Program-made: the position numbers and the translations under genes | DNA from: an uncultured Ruminococcus sp. | GTDB taxonomy: Bacteria > Bacillota > Clostridia > Oscillospirales > Ruminococcaceae | Assembly: GCA_937910385.1 (NCBI GenBank) | Contig: CALEPT010000155.1 | Location: 1-12,882, forward strand | Reading direction: 5' to 3' | Length of the DNA: 12,882 bases | Notes under the pieces: model-generated | What the model was told of the DNA's origin: nothing | Seen by the model: only the letters and a program-made list of their open reading frames with translations | The model's database searches: none | Shown here: positions 1 through 6,289 of the stretch, in pieces | Position numbering within the stretch: the stretch's first letter is position 1 | Layout: every line of letters starts with the position of its first letter

Positions 1-237
1 GCCCGAAAGCGTGGTCTTGCCAAGGCCGGGCGGTCCGTACAGCAGAACATGGTCGAGCGGCTCGCTTCTGCGCTTTGCAGCCTCGATGTATATAGCGAGG
101 TTCTCCTTGACCTTGTCCTGACCGATGTACTCGTGGAAGGTCTGAGGGCGCAGACCGACCTCAATATCGCTGTCCTCCTGAATATTCTCGGGGGAAATTA
201 TTCTCGGAGCGAACTCCATGTCCTCTGTCTGTATCAA
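1..237 (-). CDS. ruvB: Holliday junction branch migration ATPase RuvB (N-terminal part, cut by window edge)
   Basis: RuvB is the AAA+ hexameric motor that, with RuvA, drives branch migration of Holliday junctions during recombination and repair in the cytoplasm. Only the first 79 codons are in the window. The visible protein contains the typical N-terminal stretch LRPQTFHEYIGQ and ends in the Walker A motif GPPGLGKTT (about residues 69-77), which is diagnostic. I start it at TTG (237-235) because AGGTGGG lies about 7 nt upstream. The in-frame ATG at 219-217 has GAGG only 2 nt away, too close to serve as its binding site. It is the last visible gene of the ruvC-ruvA-sseB-ruvB run and is separated from the SseB-like gene by 124 bp. 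Identity is near certain; the start codon is an inference. Confidence 0.95.
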   Translation of the reverse strand, partial: MIQTEDMEFAPRIISPENIQEDSDIEVGLRPQTFHEYIGQDKVKENLAIYIEAAKRRSEPLDHVLLYGPPGLGKTTLSG

Positions 238-273
238 ATAAACACCCACCTAAAAGTTATTGGTATTATTCGT

Positions 274-289
274 GGCTGCTGCCGCAGCC
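274..289 (-). other. small hairpin in the ruvB leader
   Basis: GGCTGC / GCAGCC form a perfect 6-bp stem with a 4-nt loop in the 124-bp spacer between the SseB-like gene and ruvB, about 37 nt upstream of the proposed ruvB start. In the direction of transcription no T-run follows, so it does not look like an intrinsic terminator. It might influence stability or expression of the distal ruvB cistron. A 6-bp stem can occur by chance. Confidence 0.25.
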
Positions 290-361
290 TCCTGTAAGAG
301 CTGTCTGCTCACGTCAGTAAATCCGGATCCGTTGGCGCAGCCGATACCGAAAATTTATAGC

Positions 362-1093
362 TTATTTCTCAAAGTATCTCTTCTTGCGGACATAGAACGG
401 GTCTACTGTGTCGGCAGCCTTTCTGCCCATGTCCTGCTCGTAGCTGATGAAGCACAGGTGCTCATTCGCCTTTACAGTCTTTGACAGATATTTGGACAGC
501 GGCACGAAGAGTTTTCTCGTGCTGCCCATCATATCAAGTACTATAAGTATCTGAGGCTTTTCACAGCCCTTTATCATCTCCATAATGAAAGCGCGGTCAA
601 CGTTGGGCTGCTTTGAAAGGAATTTCGATGCCGCCTTGGTGATATGACCTACAGAGTGCTCTACAGGGCGGTAAGAGATAGTATCCGCTTCGTTATAGGA
701 GATAGCCTTTATCTTGAGATTACGCGCGATGAGAAGTATGCTCTTTATCTCCTGCGATGAGAACTCTTTGCCGTATGAATTTGGGTTGAGTACAGCAGAT
801 ACTGACTGTATGAGGTCGAAGAGTCTCAGACAGTTGATCTTATAGCAGTCAACATAGCGCTTTGCGAACTGCTGCAATGCGCGGTAGCTTGTGAAAAACG
901 GGATAAAGATATCGCCGTCGGGATTCTGGGTGGTTATCAGCTCAAGCTGTATTCCGCCCTCAGCTCTTCCCCGCTCCTGCTTTACAGGGTTTTTACAGAT
1001 AACGTAAACGTCACTTTTGATAAGCGTCTGTAAAAATACTGAGCGCTTTGACGGATCCTTTATCGCCGCCTTCAATAATTCGTCAAGATTCAT
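362..1093 (-). CDS. SseB-family protein (unknown function) within the ruv operon
   Basis: A 243-residue protein with no signal peptide or membrane segment, so probably cytosolic. Residues about 4-122 resemble the SseB N-terminal domain: an opening helix with DPSKRSVFLQTLIKSDVYV, then FIPFFTSYRALQQFA (63-77) and VLNPNSYGKEFSSQEI (101-116). Residues about 143-240 fit the SseB C-terminal domain, with KQPNVDRAFI near 161-170 and a PFYVRKK ending at 232-238. SseB was named for enhanced serine sensitivity in E. coli; its biochemical role is not known. The ATG start has AGAAGGGA about 9 nt upstream. It lies 73 bp after ruvA and 124 bp before ruvB on the same strand, so it is probably co-transcribed with them. 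The family call is from remembered motifs and no homology search was possible. Function in recombination would be inference from position only. Confidence 0.75.
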   Translation of the reverse strand: MNLDELLKAAIKDPSKRSVFLQTLIKSDVYVICKNPVKQERGRAEGGIQLELITTQNPDGDIFIPFFTSYRALQQFAKRYVDCYKINCLRLFDLIQSVSAVLNPNSYGKEFSSQEIKSILLIARNLKIKAISYNEADTISYRPVEHSVGHITKAASKFLSKQPNVDRAFIMEMIKGCEKPQILIVLDMMGSTRKLFVPLSKYLSKTVKANEHLCFISYEQDMGRKAADTVDPFYVRKKRYFEK

Positions 1094-1166
1094 ATATTGA
1101 TTTTCCCTTCTTAGGCTTATTGCAGCCTTTATTTATTGCTTTGCCATGCTTTGGGCACAAGATTCA

Positions 1167-1790
1167 TCAACGCATATTTTTTGCTGCCATCAGCCGCAGA
1201 GCTTCTTTTATGAGATCCTGCGTGCTGAGCGAGGGATCGAGCTTTCCGAGTATCGGAGCCGCCTCTCCCTGAGAATATCCGAGCACCATAAGCGCTTCAA
1301 GAGCTTCCGTGACAGAATCGGAGCTGATCCCGACCGCCGATGGCGAATAACCGCCCGCGCCTCCCGATATGATATCGCTCAGAGAATCCGAGGATATTTT
1401 GTCTTTCAACTCAAGAACTATCCTCTGAGCCGTTTTAGCACCTATGCCTTTTGTCCTGGTGAATGCCTTGCTGTCGCCGGAAGCGACGAGGAAGGCGAAT
1501 TTTTCGGGGGTAACGTCCGAAAGTATCGCCGTTGCCGCCTTGGGACCGACTCCTGAAACGGATATGAGCAGCTTGAAGCAGCTCAGTTCCTGCTGTGAGA
1601 CAAATCCAAAAAGCTCCACAACGTCATCTCTGACGTAAAGATACGTATAAAGTGTCGTCTCGCTGCCGATATCGCCGAGCTGAGCGACGGTACTGTAGGA
1701 CGTCCTGCAGCCGTAGCCCACACCGCCGCATTCTATAACGGCAAAATTCGGCTCTTTCAGTATGAGACTGCCTCTTACACTGTATATCAT
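1167..1790 (-). CDS. ruvA: Holliday junction branch migration complex subunit RuvA
   Basis: RuvA tetramers bind the four-way junction, hold it open and load RuvB rings. The protein is 207 residues, the usual size (about 200). It starts MIYSVRGSLI with the OB-fold domain I, including the GGVGYGC turn (22-28). It carries an acidic pin-like pair D55-D56 followed by ELFGF. Domain II has two helix-hairpin-helix motifs, VSGVGPKAATAIL (78-90) and TKGIGAKTAQRIV (113-125). A Gly/Ser-rich linker (about 134-158) leads to the C-terminal RuvB-contacting domain III (SVTEALEALMVLGYS, 159-173). The ATG is preceded by GGAAAGGAAG at about 8 nt. It follows ruvC by 39 bp and precedes the SseB-like gene, consistent with one operon. 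Confidence 0.96.
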   Translation of the reverse strand: MIYSVRGSLILKEPNFAVIECGGVGYGCRTSYSTVAQLGDIGSETTLYTYLYVRDDVVELFGFVSQQELSCFKLLISVSGVGPKAATAILSDVTPEKFAFLVASGDSKAFTRTKGIGAKTAQRIVLELKDKISSDSLSDIISGGAGGYSPSAVGISSDSVTEALEALMVLGYSQGEAAPILGKLDPSLSTQDLIKEALRLMAAKNMR

Positions 1791-1829
1791 GCTTTTATCT
1801 TCCTTTCCTGTGCATTAAACAGTGAGCTG

Positions 1830-2315
1830 TCACTGCCAGCGCACGGTATGACCGTGGCAAACTGCTATTGCCAAAGCGTCTGCTGCGTCATCAGGCTTGG
1901 GTATCTGTGCAAGTCCGAGAATATTTTTGGTCATTTCCATGACCTGCCGCTTTTCAGCCTTGCCGTAGCCCGTGACCGACAGCTTTACCTGAAGCGGAGT
2001 ATACTCCGAAACCGGAATATTCCTGATAGCCGCCGAGAGCACAGTTATCCCTCTTGCCTGTGCAACATCTATAGCCGTTTTCTGATTGGTAGTAAAATAA
2101 AGCCGCTCTATCGCCATGCAGTCGGGGGAATACTTGTTGAAGATGAACTCAATGTCCTCGTGGATAGCCTTGAGACGATCCGGAAAGAGAGTTCCTGCAT
2201 CTGTGAGCACAGCTCCGTATTCTACAGGTTCAAATCTTACGCCGTCATAATCGAGTATCCCGAAGCCTACTATTGCATAGCCCGGGTCGATGCCTAATAT
2301 CCTTATTCTTTTCAA
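1830..2315 (-). CDS. ruvC: Holliday junction resolvase RuvC (TTG start)
   Basis: RuvC is the dimeric, magnesium-dependent endonuclease that cuts Holliday junctions symmetrically after RuvAB branch migration. The 161-residue protein has the RNase H-like fold markers: D10 in ILGIDPG, E70 in MAIERLYF, and D143 and D146 in PDDAADALAIAVCH. These correspond to the four catalytic acids of E. coli RuvC (D7, E66, D138, D141). The start codon is TTG (2315-2313); AGGT lies about 7 nt upstream and no in-frame ATG gives the conserved N-terminus. It is the first gene of the minus-strand ruv run. A promoter with a 17-bp spacer is visible upstream (2416-2388), giving a leader of about 65 nt. I saw no LexA-type palindrome in the leader. 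Confidence 0.95.
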   Translation of the reverse strand: MKRIRILGIDPGYAIVGFGILDYDGVRFEPVEYGAVLTDAGTLFPDRLKAIHEDIEFIFNKYSPDCMAIERLYFTTNQKTAIDVAQARGITVLSAAIRNIPVSEYTPLQVKLSVTGYGKAEKRQVMEMTKNILGLAQIPKPDDAADALAIAVCHGHTVRWQ

Positions 2316-2387
2316 AGTGCTGACCTGCCGTTGCTGAATATTTCGTTAAAACTTTCACATGGGTACAGCTTTTCACTATACTATATC

Positions 2388-2416
2388 AGTATAACACATA
2401 ATTACTGAAAAAGCAA
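2388..2416 (-). promoter_or_regulatory. sigma-70-type promoter of the ruv operon (extended -10)
   Basis: On the minus strand TTGCTT (2416-2411) is followed by exactly 17 nt and TATACT (2393-2388). The -10 is preceded by TGT, making an extended -10. Initiation is expected near 2381, giving a leader of about 65 nt before the ruvC TTG. The -10 box is one arm of a 6-bp dyad (2377-2393), a possible operator or coincidence. Confidence 0.6.
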
Positions 2417-2535
2417 CAGGCAAGACATGAAATTTCAGATTAAATTTTGTTATTGGTAATCAGCATTGCAGCTTTGCCCCGCACCGGCATTTTATTGCCG
2501 CTGATAAACTGATCTATAATTTTTCTGAACGATTA

Positions 2536-2564
2536 TTGCCTTTTTTACAATTATATGTTATAAT
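2536..2564 (+). promoter_or_regulatory. sigma-70-type promoter of pheA (extended -10)
   Basis: TTGCCT (2536-2541), a 17-nt spacer and a perfect TATAAT (2559-2564) with TGT directly in front form a strong extended -10 promoter. Initiation is expected around 2571, giving a leader of about 50 nt before the pheA ATG at 2620. That leader is too short for a peptide-based attenuator. Confidence 0.7.
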
Positions 2565-2619
2565 GATTTTAAGCGATAAAGCAGCACGGACCGGCTGCTC
2601 ACAAAACGGAGGTAGAATT

Positions 2620-3741
2620 ATGGACGAGCTCAAGGCGCTTCGCAGCAGCATAGACGGGATAGACAAGGAGATACTTTCGCTGTTCATGAAGCGAATGGAG
2701 CTCTGCAAGGGCGTCGCCGACTACAAAAAGCTCCACAATATGCCGGTATTTCAGGGCGGCAGGGAACAGGAGGTCATCGACCGCATAAAGCGGCTGACTG
2801 CCGACAAAAGGCTTGAAAACGGCACCGCCGCACTGTTCACAACAATAATGGATATCAGCAAGCTGCTCCAGAACAGACTCATTCTCGCAGAGATACCCGA
2901 TTACCGGTACGCAGCTCCCGACTTTGCAAACGCCTCGAAGATAGGCTGTCAGGGCACCTCCGGTGCAAACTCCGAGGCTGCCGCACGCATGATATTCGGC
3001 GAAAAGGAGTTTTCGTTCTATCCCTCTTTTGAGGAGGTGTTCAGCTCGGTGCAGTCGGGCGCGCTTGATTACGGCGTTATCCCTGTACACAATTCCACCG
3101 CAGGCTCGGTGGACAGCACCTATGACCTCCTCGCGAAGTATCAGGTATACATAGTAAAGGAGGTAACGTTGGAAATAAACCACTGTCTCGCCGCACGCGA
3201 GGGTGTTTCCCTCAGCGGGATAGAATGCGTCTACTCACACCCCCAGGCGCTCTCGCAGTGCGAGGGCTTCCTTACCAAAAACGGTCTCGCGACCGAGGCT
3301 TACGGCAACACCGCTACGGCTGCGGAAATGGTTAAAAACAGCAAAATGAACATCGCCGCTGTATGCTCAGTGGATTGCGCACAGCAGCTCGGACTGAATA
3401 TATTGGCACGCGATATTGCCGACTGCTCGATCAATCGCACACAGTTCATCTGTATTTCCCGTGAGATGCAGGTGCTTCCCGATTCAAATGCGGTCTCGGT
3501 AATGCTGACCATTCCTCACACGGAAGGAAGCCTTTACCGACTGCTGACCAAGTTCTTCGTGAACGGCATGAATCTGCTGCGCATAGAGAGCCGACCGATA
3601 AAGGACGGCAGCTTCGATGTTATGTTCTTCCTCGATTTCAGCGGAAAAATTTCAGACCCGAACGTAAAGGCGGTAATGCGTGACCTTGAGGAAAATGTTG
3701 ACGTGTTCCGCTGCCTCGGAACATTCAAGGAAAACGATTAA
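2620..3741 (+). CDS. pheA: bifunctional chorismate mutase / prephenate dehydratase (P-protein)
   Basis: Converts chorismate to prephenate and then to phenylpyruvate, the committed steps to phenylalanine. The ATG at 2620 is chosen because GGAGG lies 7 nt upstream and the AroQ-type mutase fold begins there; an upstream extension to 2536 lies within the promoter. The protein is 373 residues. The mutase domain (about 1-85) keeps the E. coli-like active-site set R8, R25, K36, R48, E49, S80 and Q84. The dehydratase domain (about 106-283) starts at GCQGTSGANSEAA. A regulatory ACT domain (about 291-369) contains the ESRP motif (323-326), implying phenylalanine feedback control. Oddities: the family TRF signature reads TQF (274-276, NRTQF), and the usual IEN-S motif reads VHNSTAGS (156-163). 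The mutase looks intact; dehydratase activity is likely but less certain. Confidence 0.93.
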   Translation: MDELKALRSSIDGIDKEILSLFMKRMELCKGVADYKKLHNMPVFQGGREQEVIDRIKRLTADKRLENGTAALFTTIMDISKLLQNRLILAEIPDYRYAAPDFANASKIGCQGTSGANSEAAARMIFGEKEFSFYPSFEEVFSSVQSGALDYGVIPVHNSTAGSVDSTYDLLAKYQVYIVKEVTLEINHCLAAREGVSLSGIECVYSHPQALSQCEGFLTKNGLATEAYGNTATAAEMVKNSKMNIAAVCSVDCAQQLGLNILARDIADCSINRTQFICISREMQVLPDSNAVSVMLTIPHTEGSLYRLLTKFFVNGMNLLRIESRPIKDGSFDVMFFLDFSGKISDPNVKAVMRDLEENVDVFRCLGTFKEND

Positions 3742-3758
3742 CAACACTGCGGAGCGTC

Positions 3759-3773
3759 GGGAACGCCGTTCCC
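3759..3773 (+). other. hairpin between pheA and metH
   Basis: GGGAAC-gcc-GTTCCC is a perfect 6-bp stem with a 3-nt loop in the 101-bp spacer between pheA and metH, and flanking GC/GC bases could extend it. No T-run follows, so it is not a classical terminator. I recognise no SAM, cobalamin or other riboswitch core in this spacer. Confidence 0.35.
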
Positions 3774-3842
3774 TGCGATGTATCCGTACAGATCGGGAAA
3801 CCGCAATAGTCGTCCTTACAGCAAAAAACAGGAGGTATTCTC

Positions 3843-6218
3843 ATGTCAGAAAAGTTCTTTGAATTACTTGATAACAACAGCTTTGTATTCCTCGACGGCG
3901 GCATGGGTACCATGCTCCAGTCACAAGGAGTGGAGACGGGACACGTTCCCGAGCTGCTCAATCTCACCGCTCCCGAGGTGATAATCGGCATACACCGCGC
4001 ATACATCGAAAGCGGCGCGGATATCGTCTATGCCAATACATTCGGCGCGAACCGCTACAAGCTCGAAAAGAGCGGACATTCCGTTGAGGAGGTCGTGGGC
4101 GCAGGCATTGAAAACGCCCGTATCGCCGCCGCAGGAAAGGCTCTTGCCGCACTCGATATCGGACCTCTCGGCAGACTGCTTGAGCCTGCGGGAACGCTCA
4201 CCTTCGAGGAGGCATACGATCGCTACAAGGAAATAGTCCTCGCGGGAAAAAATGCCGACATCATCGTCATCGAGACCATGACCGATCTCTACGAGGTCAA
4301 GGCTGCCGTGCTTGCAGCAAAAGAGAATTCCGACAAGCCGGTACTTGTCACTATGACTTTTGAGGAGTCTATGCGCACATTTACGGGAGTTTCGCCCGAA
4401 TGCATGGTCGCTGTTCTCGAGGGTCTGGGCGTGGACGCGCTCGGAGTCAACTGCTCTCTCGGACCCGAAGAGCTTTTCCCGGTGCTCGAAAAGCTATGCT
4501 CACTGACTATACTGCCTGTCATCGCAAAGCCGAACGCAGGTCTGCCCGACCCCATCACAAACGAATATAACGTCGAACCCGAGGACTTTGCAGAGAGCGC
4601 AATGAAGCTGAAAAATGTGGGCGTTACTATATTCGGAGGCTGCTGCGGCACTACTCCCGACCACATAAAAGCGCTCACAGAGGCGCTTTCGGGAGAGGAA
4701 CGCTGCGAGAGGAACGTCCGTCGGCGCAGCGCGGTCTGTTCCGCAGTCAGCTGTGTGGACATAGACCAGCCGAGAGTCATCGGCGAAAGGATAAATCCCA
4801 CGGGCAAGAAGCGATTCAAAGAGGCTCTGCTTGCACATGATATCGACTATATCCTGTCCCAAGCGGTCGAACAGACACACGCGGGCGCGGAAATACTCGA
4901 CGTTAACGTCGGATTGCCCGGAATAGACGAAAAGGAAATGATGGTAAGCGCGGTAAAAGCGATACAGAGCATCTGTGACGCGCCGCTCCAGCTCGACTCT
5001 ACCATTCCCGAGGTGCTTGAGGCGGGACTGCGCGTATACAACGGCAAGCCTATCGTGAACTCGGTAAACGGCGAGGTCGAGTCGCTCGAAGCCATTCTTC
5101 CGCTTGTCAAGAAGTACGGTGCCGCAGTGGTCGGACTCACTCTCGACAAAGGCGGCATACCCAAAACTGCAGAGGGACGCTTCGCCATAGCACAGAAAAT
5201 ACTCGGCCGTGCAATGGAGTACGGTATCCCCAAGGAGGACGTTTTCATCGACTGCCTCACGCTCACAGCCTCTGCCGAACAGGACGGCGTAATGGAGACA
5301 ATAAACGCCTTGCACCGCGTAAAGACTGAGCTCGGGCTGCATACAGTCCTCGGCGTATCGAATATCTCGTTCGGTCTGCCTAACCGCGAGCTCATAACGC
5401 GGACATTTCTCACAATGGCACTCCACAGCGGTCTTGACCTGCCTATCATAAATCCGAACATCGACTCCATAATCGGAGCGGTGCGCGCGTACAGGCTCCT
5501 TGCGGGAATAGACCGCAACTGTGCAGGCTTTATCAGCGCATACTCGGGTGAGGGCGCAGCTGCGGCTGCTGCTGTGACTGCAAAGGAAAAAACCTCCCCC
5601 GACCTTGTTTATGCGGTAGAGAACGGCTTGAAAAATCAGGCGGCAAAGGCGGCAGAAGAAATGCTCTCGGCCGTCGATCCTATGGAGATAATCAACGCTT
5701 ACCTGATACCCGCACTCGATTCTGCGGGCGACAAATTTGAAAAGGGCAAGCTTTTCCTGCCACAGCTCATTCTCACAGCAGAGGCGGCACAGGCTTGCTT
5801 CGAGGTCATAAAAACGCGGCTCTCTGCTGAAAACGGCGAGAGCGTCTCAAAAGGCAAGGTCGTGCTTGCTACGGTAAAGGGCGATATCCACGATATTGGC
5901 AAGAACATCGTCAAGGTGCTGCTCGACAGCTACGGCTTCACGGTCATCGACCTCGGCAAGGACGTCCCACCCGAGACGGTCGTTGAAGCGGCTATCGAAA
6001 ATCAGGTCAGCCTTGTGGGACTTTCCGCGCTCATGACGACCACTCTCGGCGCAATGGCGGACACTATCGCCCTGCTCAACGAGAAGTACCCCGAATGCAA
6101 AACGGTAGTGGGCGGAGCTGTTCTCACAGCCTCATATGCGGAACAGATAAACGCCGATTACTACGCCAAGGACGCAAAACGCACCGTAGACATCGCGGCG
6201 GAGGTCTACGGTGTGTAA
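3843..6218 (+). CDS. metH: cobalamin-dependent methionine synthase, short form without reactivation domain
   Basis: Transfers a methyl group from methyltetrahydrofolate via cobalamin to homocysteine, giving methionine and tetrahydrofolate. The protein has 791 residues against about 1,200 for E. coli MetH. The homocysteine domain (about 1-290) has the zinc ligands C204 (GVNCS) and C267-C268 (GGCCGTTP). The pterin-binding TIM barrel (about 310-570) opens with GERINPTGKKRFKEAL (314-329) and has DVNVG (353-357). The helical cap spans about 590-665. The B12 Rossmann domain (about 668-791) carries D681-I-H683-D-I-G686, where H683 is the lower cobalt ligand. The C-terminal AdoMet-dependent reactivation domain is absent, as in Thermotoga maritima and many Clostridia, so a separate reactivator is expected elsewhere. 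AGGAGG lies 7 nt before the ATG. It follows pheA by 101 bp and may be co-transcribed. Confidence 0.94.
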   Translation: MSEKFFELLDNNSFVFLDGGMGTMLQSQGVETGHVPELLNLTAPEVIIGIHRAYIESGADIVYANTFGANRYKLEKSGHSVEEVVGAGIENARIAAAGKALAALDIGPLGRLLEPAGTLTFEEAYDRYKEIVLAGKNADIIVIETMTDLYEVKAAVLAAKENSDKPVLVTMTFEESMRTFTGVSPECMVAVLEGLGVDALGVNCSLGPEELFPVLEKLCSLTILPVIAKPNAGLPDPITNEYNVEPEDFAESAMKLKNVGVTIFGGCCGTTPDHIKALTEALSGEERCERNVRRRSAVCSAVSCVDIDQPRVIGERINPTGKKRFKEALLAHDIDYILSQAVEQTHAGAEILDVNVGLPGIDEKEMMVSAVKAIQSICDAPLQLDSTIPEVLEAGLRVYNGKPIVNSVNGEVESLEAILPLVKKYGAAVVGLTLDKGGIPKTAEGRFAIAQKILGRAMEYGIPKEDVFIDCLTLTASAEQDGVMETINALHRVKTELGLHTVLGVSNISFGLPNRELITRTFLTMALHSGLDLPIINPNIDSIIGAVRAYRLLAGIDRNCAGFISAYSGEGAAAAAAVTAKEKTSPDLVYAVENGLKNQAAKAAEEMLSAVDPMEIINAYLIPALDSAGDKFEKGKLFLPQLILTAEAAQACFEVIKTRLSAENGESVSKGKVVLATVKGDIHDIGKNIVKVLLDSYGFTVIDLGKDVPPETVVEAAIENQVSLVGLSALMTTTLGAMADTIALLNEKYPECKTVVGGAVLTASYAEQINADYYAKDAKRTVDIAAEVYGV

Positions 6219-6238
6219 CGGGTATTGCTTATTATGCT

Positions 6239-6269
6239 TCAGGGCGGTCGCTTTGACCGCCCGCCCTGA
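6239..6269 (+). other. overlapping, mutually exclusive GC-rich hairpins after metH
   Basis: GGGCGGTC (6242-6249) and GACCGCCC (6255-6262) form a perfect 8-bp stem with a 5-nt loop. The same left arm can instead pair as TCAGGGCGG (6239-6247) with CCGCCCTGA (6261-6269), a perfect 9-bp stem. Only one can form at a time. It is followed by ATTTC rather than a real U-tract, so termination would be weak. The element ends 10 nt before the AGGAG of the next gene and may separate the metH transcript from it or tune its translation. Confidence 0.5.
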
Positions 6270-6289
6270 TTTCACGGAAAGGAGCGGTA

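Larger units (their letters stand above)
2316..2619. other. divergent ruvC/pheA intergenic region
   Basis: This 304-bp AT-rich spacer contains no gene that I can support. It holds the ruvC promoter (2416-2388, minus) and the pheA promoter (2536-2564, plus). A dyad TATACT-atatc-AGTATA (2377-2393) has its right half as the ruvC -10 box. A second TATAAT at 2515-2520 has no good -35. A small hairpin CGGCA/TGCCG (2485-2500) sits within an ATCAGC/GCTGAT pair (2459-2505). In the pheA leader, AGCAGC/GCTGCT (2580-2599) forms a 6-bp hairpin 8 nt before the ribosome binding site. No terminator, leader peptide, T-box motif or LexA box was recognised. Confidence 0.6.

Noticed and set aside
2536..2619. N-terminal extension of pheA by 28 codons
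   Set aside because: It would start inside the -35 box of the promoter, upstream of the expected transcription start. The ATG at 2620 has GGAGG at ideal distance and begins the mutase fold.
2599..3183. Minus-strand frame (194 codons) opposite pheA
   Set aside because: It is antisense to the conserved mutase and dehydratase domains and has no features of its own.
3742..3842. SAM or cobalamin riboswitch before metH
   Set aside because: The gap is 101 bp, too short for a cobalamin riboswitch, and none of the conserved core sequences are present. Only a simple 6-bp hairpin is visible.
4500..5426. Long minus-strand frame (308 codons) inside metH
   Set aside because: It lies entirely opposite the metH coding sequence, has no recognisable domain and is unusually rich in Cys/Tyr/Arg as expected of an antisense shadow in GC-biased codons. 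The metH frame has complete catalytic motifs.
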